Of a stretch of 64,000 bases of DNA, positions 28,542 to 37,357 are shown piece by piece. Position numbers and translations under genes: made by a program. Source of the stretch: Xanthomonas sp. DAR 80977 (GTDB taxonomy: Bacteria > Pseudomonadota > Gammaproteobacteria > Xanthomonadales > Xanthomonadaceae); NCBI RefSeq assembly GCF_041240605.1, contig NZ_CP162487.1, positions 1,185,001 through 1,249,000 on the forward strand, read 5' to 3'. The notes under the pieces are model-generated. The model searched no databases. It was given only the letters and a program-made list of their open reading frames with translations, and was not told where the DNA came from. Numbering within the stretch: position 1 is the first letter of the stretch; each line of letters begins with the position of its first letter.

Positions 28542-29855
28542 ATGACCGACACCCCCGTGAAGGCCAAGACCGGCATGCCTCTGCACTGGAAGATGGCGAT
28601 CGGCTTCGCCCTCGGGCTGGTGTTCGGCCTGGCCGTGCACATGAGCGTGGGCGGCGATGCGGCCTGGGTGCAGGCGCTGACCAAGTACCTGACCACGCCG
28701 TTCTCCAAGCTGTTCCTCAACCTGATCTTCATGCTGATCGTGCCGCTGCTGTTCTCGGCGCTGGTGATGGGCATTTCCGAGATGGGCGACATCCGCGCGC
28801 TGGGCCGGATCGGCTGGAAGACGCTGGGCTATACGGTGGTGCTGTCGGGCATCGCGGTGCTGCTCGGCCTGGTCCTGGTCAACGTGCTCAAGCCGGGCAT
28901 GGGCGTGGACCGCGAACTGGCGCAGCAGCTGTTGCAGCAGAACGTGGAGCGCACCGCCGAGATCGTCGACCAGAGCCGCAACCAGCCGCGCGGCATGGAC
29001 ATGCTGCTGTCGATCGTGCCCGACAACGTGGTCTCCGCCGCCTCCAGCAACGGCGCGATCCTGTCGCTGATGTTCTTCGCGGTGATGTTCGGCGTGGGCA
29101 TGGTGCTCAGCGACGACGCCAAGGTGGCGACGCTGCGGCGCGCCATCGAAGGCATCTTCGAGATCTCGATGACCCTGATCGGGCTGGTGATCCGCCTGGC
29201 GCCGTATGCGGTGGCCTGCTTCATGTTCAACCTGGCGGCGCTGTTCGGCTTCGAACTGCTGATCCGGCTCGGCGCCTACGTCGGCGTGGTGGTGCTGGCG
29301 CTGGGCCTGCACATGCTGGTGACCTACGGGCTGGCGGTGCGCTTCGCCGGGCGCTCGCCGCTGTGGTTCTTCCGCGCCACCCGCGAGGCCACGGTGATGG
29401 CGTTCTCCACCGCCTCCAGCAATGCCACCTTGCCCACCGCGCTGCGCGTGGCCGACGAGATGGGCCTGCCGAACAAGGTCTCGCGCTTCGTGCTGACCGT
29501 CGGCGCCACCGCCAACCAGAACGGCACCGCGCTGTTCGAGGGCGTCACCGTGATCTTCCTGGCCCAGTTCTTCGGCGTGGAGCTGAGCATCGCGCAGCAG
29601 TTCATGGTGATGCTGGTGTGCATCCTCGGCGGCATCGGCACCGCCGGCGTGCCGTCCGGCTCGCTGCCGGTGGTGGCGCTGATCTGCGCGATGGTCGGGG
29701 TGGACCCGGTCGGCATCGGCATGATCCTGGGCGTCAACCATTTCCTGGACATGTGCCGCACCGCGCTGAACGTGACCGGCGATCTGGCGCTGACCACGCT
29801 GGTGGCGAAGGGCGAGACGGACGACACGGCGCCGCGCACGGCCGCCGCCGCTTGA
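28542..29855 (+). CDS. Dicarboxylate/amino acid:cation symporter (DAACS family)
   Basis: This 437-residue transporter of the GltP/DctA family moves glutamate, aspartate or C4-dicarboxylates inward with protons or sodium. It shows the re-entrant loop SSNATLPTAL (about 291-300), the TM7 motif NQNGTALFEG (about 326-335) and the second hairpin GGIGTAGVPSGS near 364-375, all in the substrate and ion sites. Eight membrane segments fit the hydrophobic pattern. Substrate cannot be separated between glutamate and dicarboxylates by eye. A weak promoter (TTGCGA at 28483, TGTTAA at 28505) may lie upstream. It stands alone between the Bat operon and tkt. Confidence 0.92.
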   Translation: MTDTPVKAKTGMPLHWKMAIGFALGLVFGLAVHMSVGGDAAWVQALTKYLTTPFSKLFLNLIFMLIVPLLFSALVMGISEMGDIRALGRIGWKTLGYTVVLSGIAVLLGLVLVNVLKPGMGVDRELAQQLLQQNVERTAEIVDQSRNQPRGMDMLLSIVPDNVVSAASSNGAILSLMFFAVMFGVGMVLSDDAKVATLRRAIEGIFEISMTLIGLVIRLAPYAVACFMFNLAALFGFELLIRLGAYVGVVVLALGLHMLVTYGLAVRFAGRSPLWFFRATREATVMAFSTASSNATLPTALRVADEMGLPNKVSRFVLTVGATANQNGTALFEGVTVIFLAQFFGVELSIAQQFMVMLVCILGGIGTAGVPSGSLPVVALICAMVGVDPVGIGMILGVNHFLDMCRTALNVTGDLALTTLVAKGETDDTAPRTAAAA

Positions 29856-29989
29856 TTGGCCGCAGCGGCGGCGGCGTTCGCGCCTGCCGCCGCACCGCGT
29901 CCAGGTCCGGTGACTGTCCTGCGCCCCGGCCTGTGGGACAATAGTGGACCCGACGCCCCCGCGCCCGCTCCCGGTCCAATAGAGCCCTC

Positions 29990-31990
29990 ATGACGACGCC
30001 TACCCGCCGCCAACTCGCCAACGCGATCCGTTTCCTCGCCGCCGATGCGGTCGAAGCCGCCAAGTCCGGCCATCCCGGCATGCCGATGGGCATGGCCGAC
30101 ATCGCCGAAGTGCTGTGGAACGACTTCCTCAGCCACAATCCGAACAATCCGCAGTGGTTCAACCGCGACCGCTTCGTGCTGTCCAATGGCCACGGCTCGA
30201 TGCTGCAGTACGCGCTGCTGCACCTGTCCGGCTACGACCTGCCCATCGAGGAGCTGAAGCGCTTCCGCCAGCTGCACAGCAGGACCGCCGGCCACCCCGA
30301 GCACAGCGAGACCCCCGGGGTGGAGACCACCACCGGCCCGCTCGGCCAGGGCTTCGCCAACGCGGTCGGTTTCGCGCTGGCCGAGAAGCTGCTGGCGCAG
30401 CGCTACAACCGCCCCGAGCACCAGATTGTCGACCACCGCACCTGGGTGTTCATGGGCGACGGCTGCATGATGGAGGGCATCTCGCACGAGGCCGCCTCGC
30501 TGGCCGGCACCTGGGGCCTGGGCAAGCTGGTCGCGTTCTGGGACAACAACCATATCTCCATCGACGGCAATACCGCCGGCTGGTTCAGCGACAACACCCC
30601 GGCGCGCTTCGAGGCCTATGGCTGGCACGTGCTGCGCGACGTCGACGGCCAGGATGCCGACGCGGTCAAGGCGGCGATCGAGGCCGCGCTCGGCGAGAGC
30701 GACAAGCCGACCCTGATCTGCTGCCGCACCACCATCGGCTTCGGCGCGCCGACCAAGGCCGGCAAGGAATCCTCGCACGGCGCGGCGCTGGGCAAGGAAG
30801 AGCTGGAAGGCGCGCGCAAGGCGCTGGACTGGCCGTACGGCCCGTTCGAGATCCCGCAGGAAATCTACGACGGCTGGCGCGCCGGCGGCGCCGGCACGCT
30901 GCGCCAGGCGGAGTGGGAGCAGGCGTTCGACAAGTACGCCAAGCAGTACCCGGCCGAGGCCGCGGAGCTGACCCGCCGTTCGCACGGCGAGCTGCCGGAA
31001 GACTTCATCGCCCAGGCCGACGCCTACATCGCCAAGCAGGCGAGCGAGGCGCAGACCATCGCCTCGCGCAAGGCCTCGCAGATGGCGATCGAGGCGTTCG
31101 CGCCGCTGCTGCCGGAACTGGTCGGCGGTTCGGCCGACCTGGCGCATTCCAACCTGACCCTGTGGAAGGCCAGCAAGTCGGTCGCCAGCGACGATCCGAA
31201 CGCCAACTACGTGTACTACGGCGTGCGCGAGTTCGGCATGACTGCGATCGCCAATGGCCTGGCGCTGCACGGCGGCTTCATCCCGTTCGACGCCACCTTC
31301 CTGGTGTTCAGCGACTACGCGCGCAACGGCGTGCGCATGAGCGCGCTGAACCCGGCGCATGCGATCCACGTCTACACCCACGACTCGATCGGCCTGGGCG
31401 AGGACGGCCCGACCCATCAGCCGGTGGAGCACCTGGCCTCGCTGCGCTACATCCCCAACAACGACGTGTGGCGCCCGTGCGACACGGTGGAGACCGCGGT
31501 GAGCTGGAAGGCCGCGATCACCCGCCAGGATGGCCCGAGCTGCCTGGTGTTCAGCCGCCAGAACCTGCCGTTCCAGGCGCGCAGCGACGCGCAGATCCAG
31601 CAGATCGAACGCGGCGGCTATGTGCTGGCCGATGCCGAGGGCGGCGCGCCGGACCTGATCCTGATCGGCACCGGTTCGGAAGTCGGTCTGGCCGTGGAGG
31701 CGAAGAAGGTGCTGGATGCCGCGGGCCTGAAGACCCGCGTGGTGTCGATGCCCTCGACCGACGTGTTCGACCGCCAGGACGCGGCCTACCGCGAATCGGT
31801 GCTGCCGAACGCGGTGCGCAAGCGCGTGGCGGTGGAGGCCGGCGTCACCGGCTTCTGGCGCAAGTACGTGGGCCTGGACGGCGCGGTGGTCGGCATCGAC
31901 ACGTTCGGCGCGTCGGCACCGGCTGAGGAGCTGTACAAGTACTTCCAGATCACCAGCGAGCACGTGGTCGCGGCGGCGAAGGCGCTGTAA
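29990..31990 (+). CDS. tkt: Transketolase
   Basis: Transketolase moves two-carbon units between sugar phosphates in the pentose phosphate pathway. The 666-residue protein is full length. The thiamine diphosphate region [13 protein letters not shown] (about 156-168) and the metal-binding WDNN (about 181-184) are present, with conserved His in GHPGMPMG (about 25-32). A pyrimidine-binding domain has [13 protein letters not shown] near 409-421, and the C-terminal domain is intact. A possible -10 (GACAAT, 29937-29942) lies 47 bp upstream. A strong terminator follows 24 bp after the stop. Confidence 0.97.
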   Translation: MTTPTRRQLANAIRFLAADAVEAAKSGHPGMPMGMADIAEVLWNDFLSHNPNNPQWFNRDRFVLSNGHGSMLQYALLHLSGYDLPIEELKRFRQLHSRTAGHPEHSETPGVETTTGPLGQGFANAVGFALAEKLLAQRYNRPEHQIVDHRTWVFMGDGCMMEGISHEAASLAGTWGLGKLVAFWDNNHISIDGNTAGWFSDNTPARFEAYGWHVLRDVDGQDADAVKAAIEAALGESDKPTLICCRTTIGFGAPTKAGKESSHGAALGKEELEGARKALDWPYGPFEIPQEIYDGWRAGGAGTLRQAEWEQAFDKYAKQYPAEAAELTRRSHGELPEDFIAQADAYIAKQASEAQTIASRKASQMAIEAFAPLLPELVGGSADLAHSNLTLWKASKSVASDDPNANYVYYGVREFGMTAIANGLALHGGFIPFDATFLVFSDYARNGVRMSALNPAHAIHVYTHDSIGLGEDGPTHQPVEHLASLRYIPNNDVWRPCDTVETAVSWKAAITRQDGPSCLVFSRQNLPFQARSDAQIQQIERGGYVLADAEGGAPDLILIGTGSEVGLAVEAKKVLDAAGLKTRVVSMPSTDVFDRQDAAYRESVLPNAVRKRVAVEAGVTGFWRKYVGLDGAVVGIDTFGASAPAEELYKYFQITSEHVVAAAKAL

Positions 31991-32013
31991 CCCGCGCTAT
32001 CCCGCGGCAATGG

Positions 32014-32042
32014 AAAAGGCCGGCGCAAGCCGGCCTTTTTTT
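32014..32042. terminator. Bidirectional hairpin terminator between tkt and the motor operon
   Basis: An 11-bp stem with A-rich 5' flank and T-rich 3' flank (32014-32024 with 32029-32039, loop GCAA) can work on both strands. It serves tkt directly and could also end the converging minus-strand operon. Confidence 0.88.
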
Positions 32043-32059
32043 GCGTGCGTGCTTGCGCC

Positions 32060-32083
32060 GTCGCGACTGAAGTCGCTCCCACA
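32060..32083 (-). repeat. Single REP element
   Basis: This 24-bp copy is identical to the left REP at 11581-11604 and lies just beyond the tkt terminator. No partner in inverted orientation is seen nearby. Confidence 0.85.
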
Positions 32084-32151
32084 AGATGCGTCATCACCAA
32101 ATTTGAAGATGCGCCGAAAGTGCATCGTGGTCAGCAGCATGGCCGCGTCGC

Positions 32152-32874
32152 TCAGCTGCGTTTGCGCGGCTTGCCGCGCGTCGGCTTCTTGCCGATATCC
32201 GCGCCGGGTGTGTGCTGCGCCGCCAGCGCGCCGCCGTCGTGCAGTTGCTGCAGCCACGACAGCGCGTCGACGTAGGCCAGGAAGTGCTGCAGATAGCCCG
32301 GCGACAGCGTGCGCATCAGCGCCAGCGAGCGGTGCACCAGCACGCCCGAATTCAGCGGGCCGGCATCGGAAGGCGCCTGCTGCAACGATTGCCGCAGCTG
32401 GCTGCGGCCGCGCAATTCGGTCCACAGCCTGCGCGCGTCGTCGAGTGCGGGCAGCGGCGCAGACGGCGGCGGCATGGCGTTCGCCGCGTCGTTCGCCGCG
32501 TTGCTGGCGAAGCGGTCCATCAGCTCGCCGAGCGGGCTGCGTGCGCTCGCGGTCGCGGCCGGCGCGGTATCGGCATCATCGGCACCGGCACCGGCACCGG
32601 CACCGGCACCGACATCGACATCGACACCGACATTGGCATCGGTGTCGGTATCGGTATCGCTCGTCGTCGCCGGCATCCTGGCCAGGTCCGCGGCATAGGC
32701 ATCGAGCAACGCGGACAGCTTCTGCTCCAGCAGGCGCCGCGCTTCGCCGTGGTGGGCGTCGGCGCGCCGCGCCAGCGCCTCGATGAAGCCGAAGCGCAGC
32801 GGATCCAGGCGATCGGCCTGCCGCTGCCGCCAGGCGCCGAGCCGTTCGCTCGCGGGTGTCGGGTCAGCGCGCAT
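32152..32874 (-). CDS. DUF2894 protein, last gene of the motor operon
   Basis: This 240-residue protein of the DUF2894 type is mostly helical and lacks a signal peptide or membrane helix. Its middle (about 72-98) is a dipeptide-type low-complexity stretch of Asp-Thr, Val-Asp and Gly-Ala repeats encoded by 13 hexamers. A second helical region (about 110-215) follows, and the end is very basic (KKPTRGKPRKRS). The start at 32874 lies inside the OmpA-like gene (11-bp overlap), so the two are coupled. Its function is unknown, though repeated linkage to DUF802 and OmpA-type genes suggests an accessory subunit of that membrane complex. Confidence 0.78.
   Translation of the reverse strand: MRADPTPASERLGAWRQRQADRLDPLRFGFIEALARRADAHHGEARRLLEQKLSALLDAYAADLARMPATTSDTDTDTDANVGVDVDVGAGAGAGAGADDADTAPAATASARSPLGELMDRFASNAANDAANAMPPPSAPLPALDDARRLWTELRGRSQLRQSLQQAPSDAGPLNSGVLVHRSLALMRTLSPGYLQHFLAYVDALSWLQQLHDGGALAAQHTPGADIGKKPTRGKPRKRS
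32581..32658. repeat. Hexanucleotide tandem repeat inside the DUF2894 gene
   Basis: Five perfect GGCACC units (32581-32610) are followed by eight degenerate units of the GACATC/GGTATC type. The repeat encodes the 26-residue low-complexity segment. The 6-bp unit preserves the frame whatever the copy number. Confidence 0.9.
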
Positions 32875-33514
32875 GCGGGATCGCGGCGGACTTGGCCAGC
32901 TTCGGCAGCGGCGCCATCTCCACGCGCCGGTTGCTGGCGCGTCCGGCTTCGTCGACGTTCGGGCTCACCGGCTGCTGCGCGCCGAACGCGGCGGCGAACA
33001 CCGCGTCGGCCGGCACGCCTTCGTCGATCAGCGCACGGGTCACGGTCAGCGCGCGCTGCGCCGACAGTTCCCAGTTGTCGGCGAACTGGCGGTTGCTGTC
33101 GCGGACCTGGCGGTCGTCGGTGAAGCCGCTCACCATCAGGATTTCGCCGCGCGCCTTGAGGTAGCCGGCCAGCGGCGCGGCCAGGCTGTTCAACAGGTCG
33201 CGCCCTTCGGGTTGCAGCTGGTCGGAATTGAGCGCGAACAGCACGCTGCCGCGGATGCCGATGCGGCCGTCGACCAGGGTCACCCGGCCCGCCGCCAGCG
33301 GCGCGGCCAGCGCCTGTTCCAGGGTCTTGCGTTGTCGCGCCTCGGCCTGCCGCTGCCGGACTTCCTCGTCGAGCTTGTGCGACAGCTGCAGTTGCACGCC
33401 GATCACGCCGATCAGGATCAGCACGAAGGCGCCGAGCAGCACCGACATCAGGTCGCCGAACACGGCCCAGATCGGCGCGCCGGCGTCGGCTTCGATCTCG
33501 AGCTCGTCGCTCAT
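32864..33514 (-). CDS. MotB-like OmpA-domain protein of the predicted motor
   Basis: This 216-residue protein has a short acidic cytoplasmic start, one transmembrane helix (about 15-40) and a periplasmic OmpA/MotB peptidoglycan-binding domain from about 78. The helix reads FGDLMSVLLGAFVLIL; its Asp21 sits where MotB has the proton-carrying Asp32 (ADFMTAMMAFFL). The OmpA region has VSGFTDD, the LSAQRALTV helix and the ASNRRVEM end, as expected for wall binding. It overlaps the DUF802 gene by 4 bp and the DUF2894 gene by 11 bp. I infer it is the stator rod of an ion-driven complex. It is not a flagellar MotB, since no flagellar gene is near. Confidence 0.82.
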   Translation of the reverse strand: MSDELEIEADAGAPIWAVFGDLMSVLLGAFVLILIGVIGVQLQLSHKLDEEVRQRQAEARQRKTLEQALAAPLAAGRVTLVDGRIGIRGSVLFALNSDQLQPEGRDLLNSLAAPLAGYLKARGEILMVSGFTDDRQVRDSNRQFADNWELSAQRALTVTRALIDEGVPADAVFAAAFGAQQPVSPNVDEAGRASNRRVEMAPLPKLAKSAAIPHAR

Positions 33515-35607
33515 GCCGCTTCGGCTCCGTCATGCGCAGGCCCGGCCGACAGCTGGCGCAGTTCCTCGATGATCTGCTTCTGCGACAGCATGCTCAGGTC
33601 GATGACTTCGCGCGCCTGGGCGACGTAGTAGGCCAACTGCTCGTCGCTGCGCGCGAGCGACTTGTCCAGCGCCTGCTCGAGGCCCTGCAGGCGCTCCAGC
33701 AACGCGTCGTTGGACTGGCCGAAGGCCTGCACCGCGCCACCGAAGGCATCGCCCAGGCTCGCCACCTCGGTGGCGCCGACCGCGACCTGCGCGGCCACCG
33801 ATTCGAGCTTGCCGGTCTCGGCTTCGATGTGGTCGGTGAAGCGCGTGCCGACGCGATCGAGCAGATCCGCCGAGGTGGTGACCAGGGCGTCCACCGCGCT
33901 GCGTTGCTCGGTGGAGGCGTGGTTCACCGCGTCGAGCAAGGTGTGCAGCGTGTCCAGCAGGCGGCTGCGCTCCTCCAGCATGGCGGTGTCGCGGACCATG
34001 CTCTCGGAGAGTTTCTGGCGCAGCTCGGCGACGACGTCGGCGGCGGCCTTCGGCGCTTCCGAGGCGGTCTGCACCAGGCGCGAGATCTCGGCGATGGTGT
34101 CGCTGGCATGCGCCTGGGTCTGCGCCGCGATCGCACCGGCGGTGCGTTCGAGCGTGTCGCAGATGTCCTGCTGGCGCTGCGCGATGCGCTCGCCGTTGCG
34201 CTCCCAGTCCGCGTTCAAGGCGGCGACCATCGCGCCGAACGTGTCCGTCCACGTGGCCAGGCGCGCCTGGTCGCGCGCCTGCAGCGCGTCCTGCAACTGC
34301 GCATGCGATCGCTGCATGGCCTCGACCAGCGCCGCCGCGCGCTGTTCCAGCGTCGTCGCGGCCGCGTCCAGCGCCTGCGCGTTGCGCGCCGCCAACTGCG
34401 CGTTGATCGCTTCCTGACGCGACAGCGCCTCGTGCCAGGCCTGCCTGGCGCCATCGGCAGTGGCGTCCAGACGCGCCGACACGGCGTCCAGCAGGCCGCC
34501 CGAGCGCGTGGCGAAGCTGTCGCCGAAGCCTTGCAGCGCGCTGCGCAGGTCCTGGACCAGCGCCGCGTTGCTATCGCGTTGCCCGGCCAACGCGGCGTCC
34601 CAGGTCTGCGCGGCGCGCGCAGCGGCGCTTTCGAAGCCGCTGCTCAGCCCGTCCAGTTGCCGTTGCACGGCCTGGCCGACGCGTTCGTGCAGCGTGGCGG
34701 TTTCGCGCGCCAGGCCGTCCAGCGTGGCCTGCACCACCGGCTGCAGCGCGGCGCCGAGCGCACGCGCGTTTTCGGCGACGCCGGCCTGCAGCGAGTGCTC
34801 CACCGCGCCGGCCAGGCGCGTGTAGGCGGCCTCGGTCCTGGCGTGGAAGGCGTCCTGGTTGCTGGCCAGGCGTTCGCCGCTGGCGGCGCCCTGCTGCTCG
34901 ATGCCCGCCGCCATCGCCTGCAGCCGGTCGATCAGCGCCGGCATCAATTCGGTCTGCCGCTGCAGCAGCTTGAACGCTTCGTTGCGCTGGAACGCCTGCG
35001 AATGGACGTGCAGCGTGGTCGCGATGGCCAGGTCGAGCCCTTGCACCGCCTGCAGCCGCTCGCGCCGGCACAGCGCGGCGAGCAGGCCGAGCATCGCCGA
35101 GCTGGCCACGCCGGCGATCGAGGTGCCGAACGCGAAGCCCAGGCCCTTGACCGGTGCGGCCAGCGAGTCGCGGATGGCCTGCAGGTCGGTCGCGCTTTCC
35201 AGCGCCAGGCCGGTGCCGCGCAGGGTCGCCATCATGCCCAGGAAGGTACCGAGCATGCCCAGCAGCACCAGCAGGCCGACCAGGTACGGGGTCAGCCCCG
35301 GCCCCGGCAGGGCGACGCGCTCGCCCTCGATGCGCAGGCGCACCGCGTTGCGCAGGCTCGGGTCCAGGCGCTGCAGCCAGCCGCCCAGGTCGGATTGCGC
35401 CGCGTCCGCGTCGGCCACGGCGTGGGCGAGCGTGGCCGTGGCCTGCCGGTAGCGGTACAGCTCCAGCGCGCCGGCGACGTAGCACGCGCCGATCAGCAGC
35501 GCGAAGCTGGCGCCCAGCGGGTTGGAGCCGAGGTAGCCCACGCCGATCCAGCACACGGCGGCGAGGCCGGCCAGGAACACGAGGGAATTGAACAGGTTCT
35601 TGAACAT
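33511..35607 (-). CDS. DUF802 protein: MotA/TolQ-like channel with long helical tail
   Basis: This 698-residue protein has four membrane segments in the first 190 residues (about 4-26, 32-54, 106-128 and 150-180). The third carries LLGMLGTFLGMMATLRGTG and the fourth GLGFAFGTSIAGVASSAML, both matching the ExbB/TolQ/MotA pore motifs. The remaining 500 residues are an almost unbroken Ala/Gln/Glu-rich helical or coiled-coil region in the cytoplasm. This layout resembles ZorA of Zorya defence systems. It starts at the ATG 35607, 10 bp after the DUF3348 gene, and overlaps the OmpA-like gene by 4 bp. Function is inferred from architecture; the family itself is annotated DUF802. Confidence 0.82.
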   Translation of the reverse strand: MFKNLFNSLVFLAGLAAVCWIGVGYLGSNPLGASFALLIGACYVAGALELYRYRQATATLAHAVADADAAQSDLGGWLQRLDPSLRNAVRLRIEGERVALPGPGLTPYLVGLLVLLGMLGTFLGMMATLRGTGLALESATDLQAIRDSLAAPVKGLGFAFGTSIAGVASSAMLGLLAALCRRERLQAVQGLDLAIATTLHVHSQAFQRNEAFKLLQRQTELMPALIDRLQAMAAGIEQQGAASGERLASNQDAFHARTEAAYTRLAGAVEHSLQAGVAENARALGAALQPVVQATLDGLARETATLHERVGQAVQRQLDGLSSGFESAAARAAQTWDAALAGQRDSNAALVQDLRSALQGFGDSFATRSGGLLDAVSARLDATADGARQAWHEALSRQEAINAQLAARNAQALDAAATTLEQRAAALVEAMQRSHAQLQDALQARDQARLATWTDTFGAMVAALNADWERNGERIAQRQQDICDTLERTAGAIAAQTQAHASDTIAEISRLVQTASEAPKAAADVVAELRQKLSESMVRDTAMLEERSRLLDTLHTLLDAVNHASTEQRSAVDALVTTSADLLDRVGTRFTDHIEAETGKLESVAAQVAVGATEVASLGDAFGGAVQAFGQSNDALLERLQGLEQALDKSLARSDEQLAYYVAQAREVIDLSMLSQKQIIEELRQLSAGPAHDGAEAA

Positions 35608-35617
35608 GAGGTCTCGG

Positions 35618-36349
35618 TCAGCGGGTGCGAAGCGCTGCGAGCAGCCCTTCGATGGGATGGAAGCGGACGTCCAGCTCGGCGCGCAGCACGTGCTGCATGT
35701 CCTGGCGGAACACCTCCAGCCAGGCGCCGGCGCTCGGCGGCTGCGGGAGGTCCGCCGCTTGCGCATCGGCCGGCGGCGTGTGCCCGGCCTCGCGCAGGCG
35801 TTCGAAATGCTGCCCCAGCAGCCTCGGCACGGCGGCCAGCAGGGTCTGCTCGCGCGGGCTCAGGGTCAGCTCCATGACCGCATCCACCTCCGCCAGCCGC
35901 GCCATGTCGGCCGAGGACCGCGCCAGCGTGTCGCGCAGCTGGCCGCGCAGGCGGCCGGTGGCGGTCAGCATCGACCGTTGCAGCGATAGGTAGCGCTGCT
36001 GGAACGGCGCATAGTCCGGTGCCGCCTGCGCATCGGCGGCGGCGCCGTGCCGGGTTCCGGGCCTGCCTGCGTCGGCGGCGTTGTCGGCGCCGATCGCGGC
36101 TTCCAGCGTGCCGCGCACCCGCGCGCATTCGGCTTCGTCGACGCCCTCGAACGGCGCATCGGCGTCGATCGCGGGCAGCTTGCCATCCAGCGCCCTGGAC
36201 ACGGCCACGGCGCGCGTCCAGTCGATCCATTGGCCGAGCCGGTCGGCCAGCGCAGGGCTGGTCGGCGCGATCTCGGCCTCGGTGAGACGTGCGAGGAGGC
36301 GAATGAACGCCGGGCCCGGGACAGGCGGCCGTGGAGGAGCTTTCGCCAT
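35618..36349 (-). CDS. DUF3348 protein, first gene of the motor operon
   Basis: This 243-residue cytoplasmic protein of the DUF3348 type is mostly helical, with a Pro-rich start (MAKAPPRPPVPGPAF). The middle segment FQQRYLSLQRSMLTATGRLR and the C-terminal WLEVFRQDMQHVLRAELDVRFHPIEGLL are the best conserved-looking parts. No enzymatic motif is seen. It is the promoter-proximal gene of the operon DUF3348-DUF802-OmpA-DUF2894. The ATG at 36349 has no strong ribosome binding site; a TTG at 36370 is the only other in-frame start. Its role is unknown, perhaps an assembly or regulatory subunit for the tail of the channel protein. Confidence 0.75.
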   Translation of the reverse strand: MAKAPPRPPVPGPAFIRLLARLTEAEIAPTSPALADRLGQWIDWTRAVAVSRALDGKLPAIDADAPFEGVDEAECARVRGTLEAAIGADNAADAGRPGTRHGAAADAQAAPDYAPFQQRYLSLQRSMLTATGRLRGQLRDTLARSSADMARLAEVDAVMELTLSPREQTLLAAVPRLLGQHFERLREAGHTPPADAQAADLPQPPSAGAWLEVFRQDMQHVLRAELDVRFHPIEGLLAALRTR

Positions 36350-36353
36350 GCTT

Positions 36354-36380
36354 GTGCGTAAAACGCGCAATTTTACACGC
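36354..36380. promoter_or_regulatory. Inverted repeat at the motor operon promoter
   Basis: GTGCGTAAAA and TTTTACACGC (8 of 10 bases symmetric) flank a 7-nt spacer, 5-31 bp before the DUF3348 ATG. The right arm contains TAAAAT on the minus strand, a plausible -10 box. A repressor site over the promoter or a short leader hairpin are both possible. Confidence 0.4.
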
Positions 36381-36636
36381 GAATGACAGCGTGGGCCGGG
36401 CAGACCCCGGATGCATGCCGAAAACCGGTCAGGCCGGTCCGGCGCGGTTCAAACACCCGGTGTGGGTTGCTGGCCGCTGCCCGCCCCGCATGCGCAAGCC
36501 TGGCGGGGGCACGGATTGCGGGCCAAGAACCAGCGCCAGCGGGCGGCTGGCTGCGCTTCGCGCCACACGCCCGGAGAGCTGTGCCGCAGTGGCGGCGCGG
36601 CCCGCAAGGATCCTGTCGCGGGCGCCCCTGCGCCCG

Positions 36637-37353
36637 CTACAGCCGCTGTTCGCCGCGCAGCAGCGGATACGGGTTGAGCGATTCGCCTTTCCACCACTGC
36701 TTTTCCGGGCCCAGCCGGTGGATCTCGAAATGCAGGTGCGGCGCGCCGGGGTCGGCGTTGCCGGTGCTGCCGACGTAGCCGATCACCTGGCCGCGGCGGA
36801 TCGCCTGCTTCTCCGCCAGCCCGTCGGCATAACGCTGCAGGTGCGCGTAGTAGTAGGCATAGCGGCCGCTGGGTTCGAACTGGTACACGGTGAGGCCGCC
36901 GCGCTCGCTGTAGAACAGCTTCTCCACGCTGCCGTCGGCCACCGCCAGCACCGGCGTGCCGGCCGGCGCCAGGATGTCGATCGCATCGTGGCGGCGGCCC
37001 TGGCTGCGGGCGTCGGTGAAGGTGTCCTGCAACTGCTCGCCGGTCACGCCTTGCACCGGGATCAGCAGGTCGGCCGAGCCATTCGCCGGCGCGGCTCCGG
37101 CCGCCTCCGCGGTCGCGGCAGGCGGCGTCGGCGCGATGTCCGCCGCGACGGGCGGAGGCGAGGGCGCGGCCGCTTGCGATTGCGTCGTTGCCGGCGCAGC
37201 AGCGGGCTGCATCGTGGGCGTGGCAGCTGCCGCGTCGCTGGCGGACGCTGTCGCGGCCATCGCGCTGGGACGCACCTGCACCCCGGCGCGCAGCACCCAG
37301 TAGCCCAGCGCCAGCGCCACGATCAGCATCGCCAGGCTCAGCAGCGTCTTCAT
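36637..37353 (-). CDS. M23-family (LytM) peptidoglycan endopeptidase
   Basis: This 238-residue envelope protein has an N-terminal anchor or uncleaved signal (about 5-25), an Ala/Pro-rich linker (27-90) and a C-terminal M23 domain. The zinc ligands appear intact: HDAID near 120-124 and PHLHFEI near 206-212. It should therefore be an active endopeptidase that cuts peptide cross-links, not a degenerate activator. The ATG at 37353 has a GGAGTGA ribosome binding site, 4 bp after the L,D-transpeptidase stop. The two enzymes thus form an operon acting on the wall, one joining and one cutting. Confidence 0.92.
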   Translation of the reverse strand: MKTLLSLAMLIVALALGYWVLRAGVQVRPSAMAATASASDAAAATPTMQPAAAPATTQSQAAAPSPPPVAADIAPTPPAATAEAAGAAPANGSADLLIPVQGVTGEQLQDTFTDARSQGRRHDAIDILAPAGTPVLAVADGSVEKLFYSERGGLTVYQFEPSGRYAYYYAHLQRYADGLAEKQAIRRGQVIGYVGSTGNADPGAPHLHFEIHRLGPEKQWWKGESLNPYPLLRGEQRL

Positions 37354-37357
37354 CCGC

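Noticed and set aside
36618..36637. Hairpin at the end of the M23 peptidase gene as a terminator
   Set aside because: The 8-bp GC stem overlaps the stop codon and lacks a T-run on the minus strand; it may be chance in GC-rich DNA.
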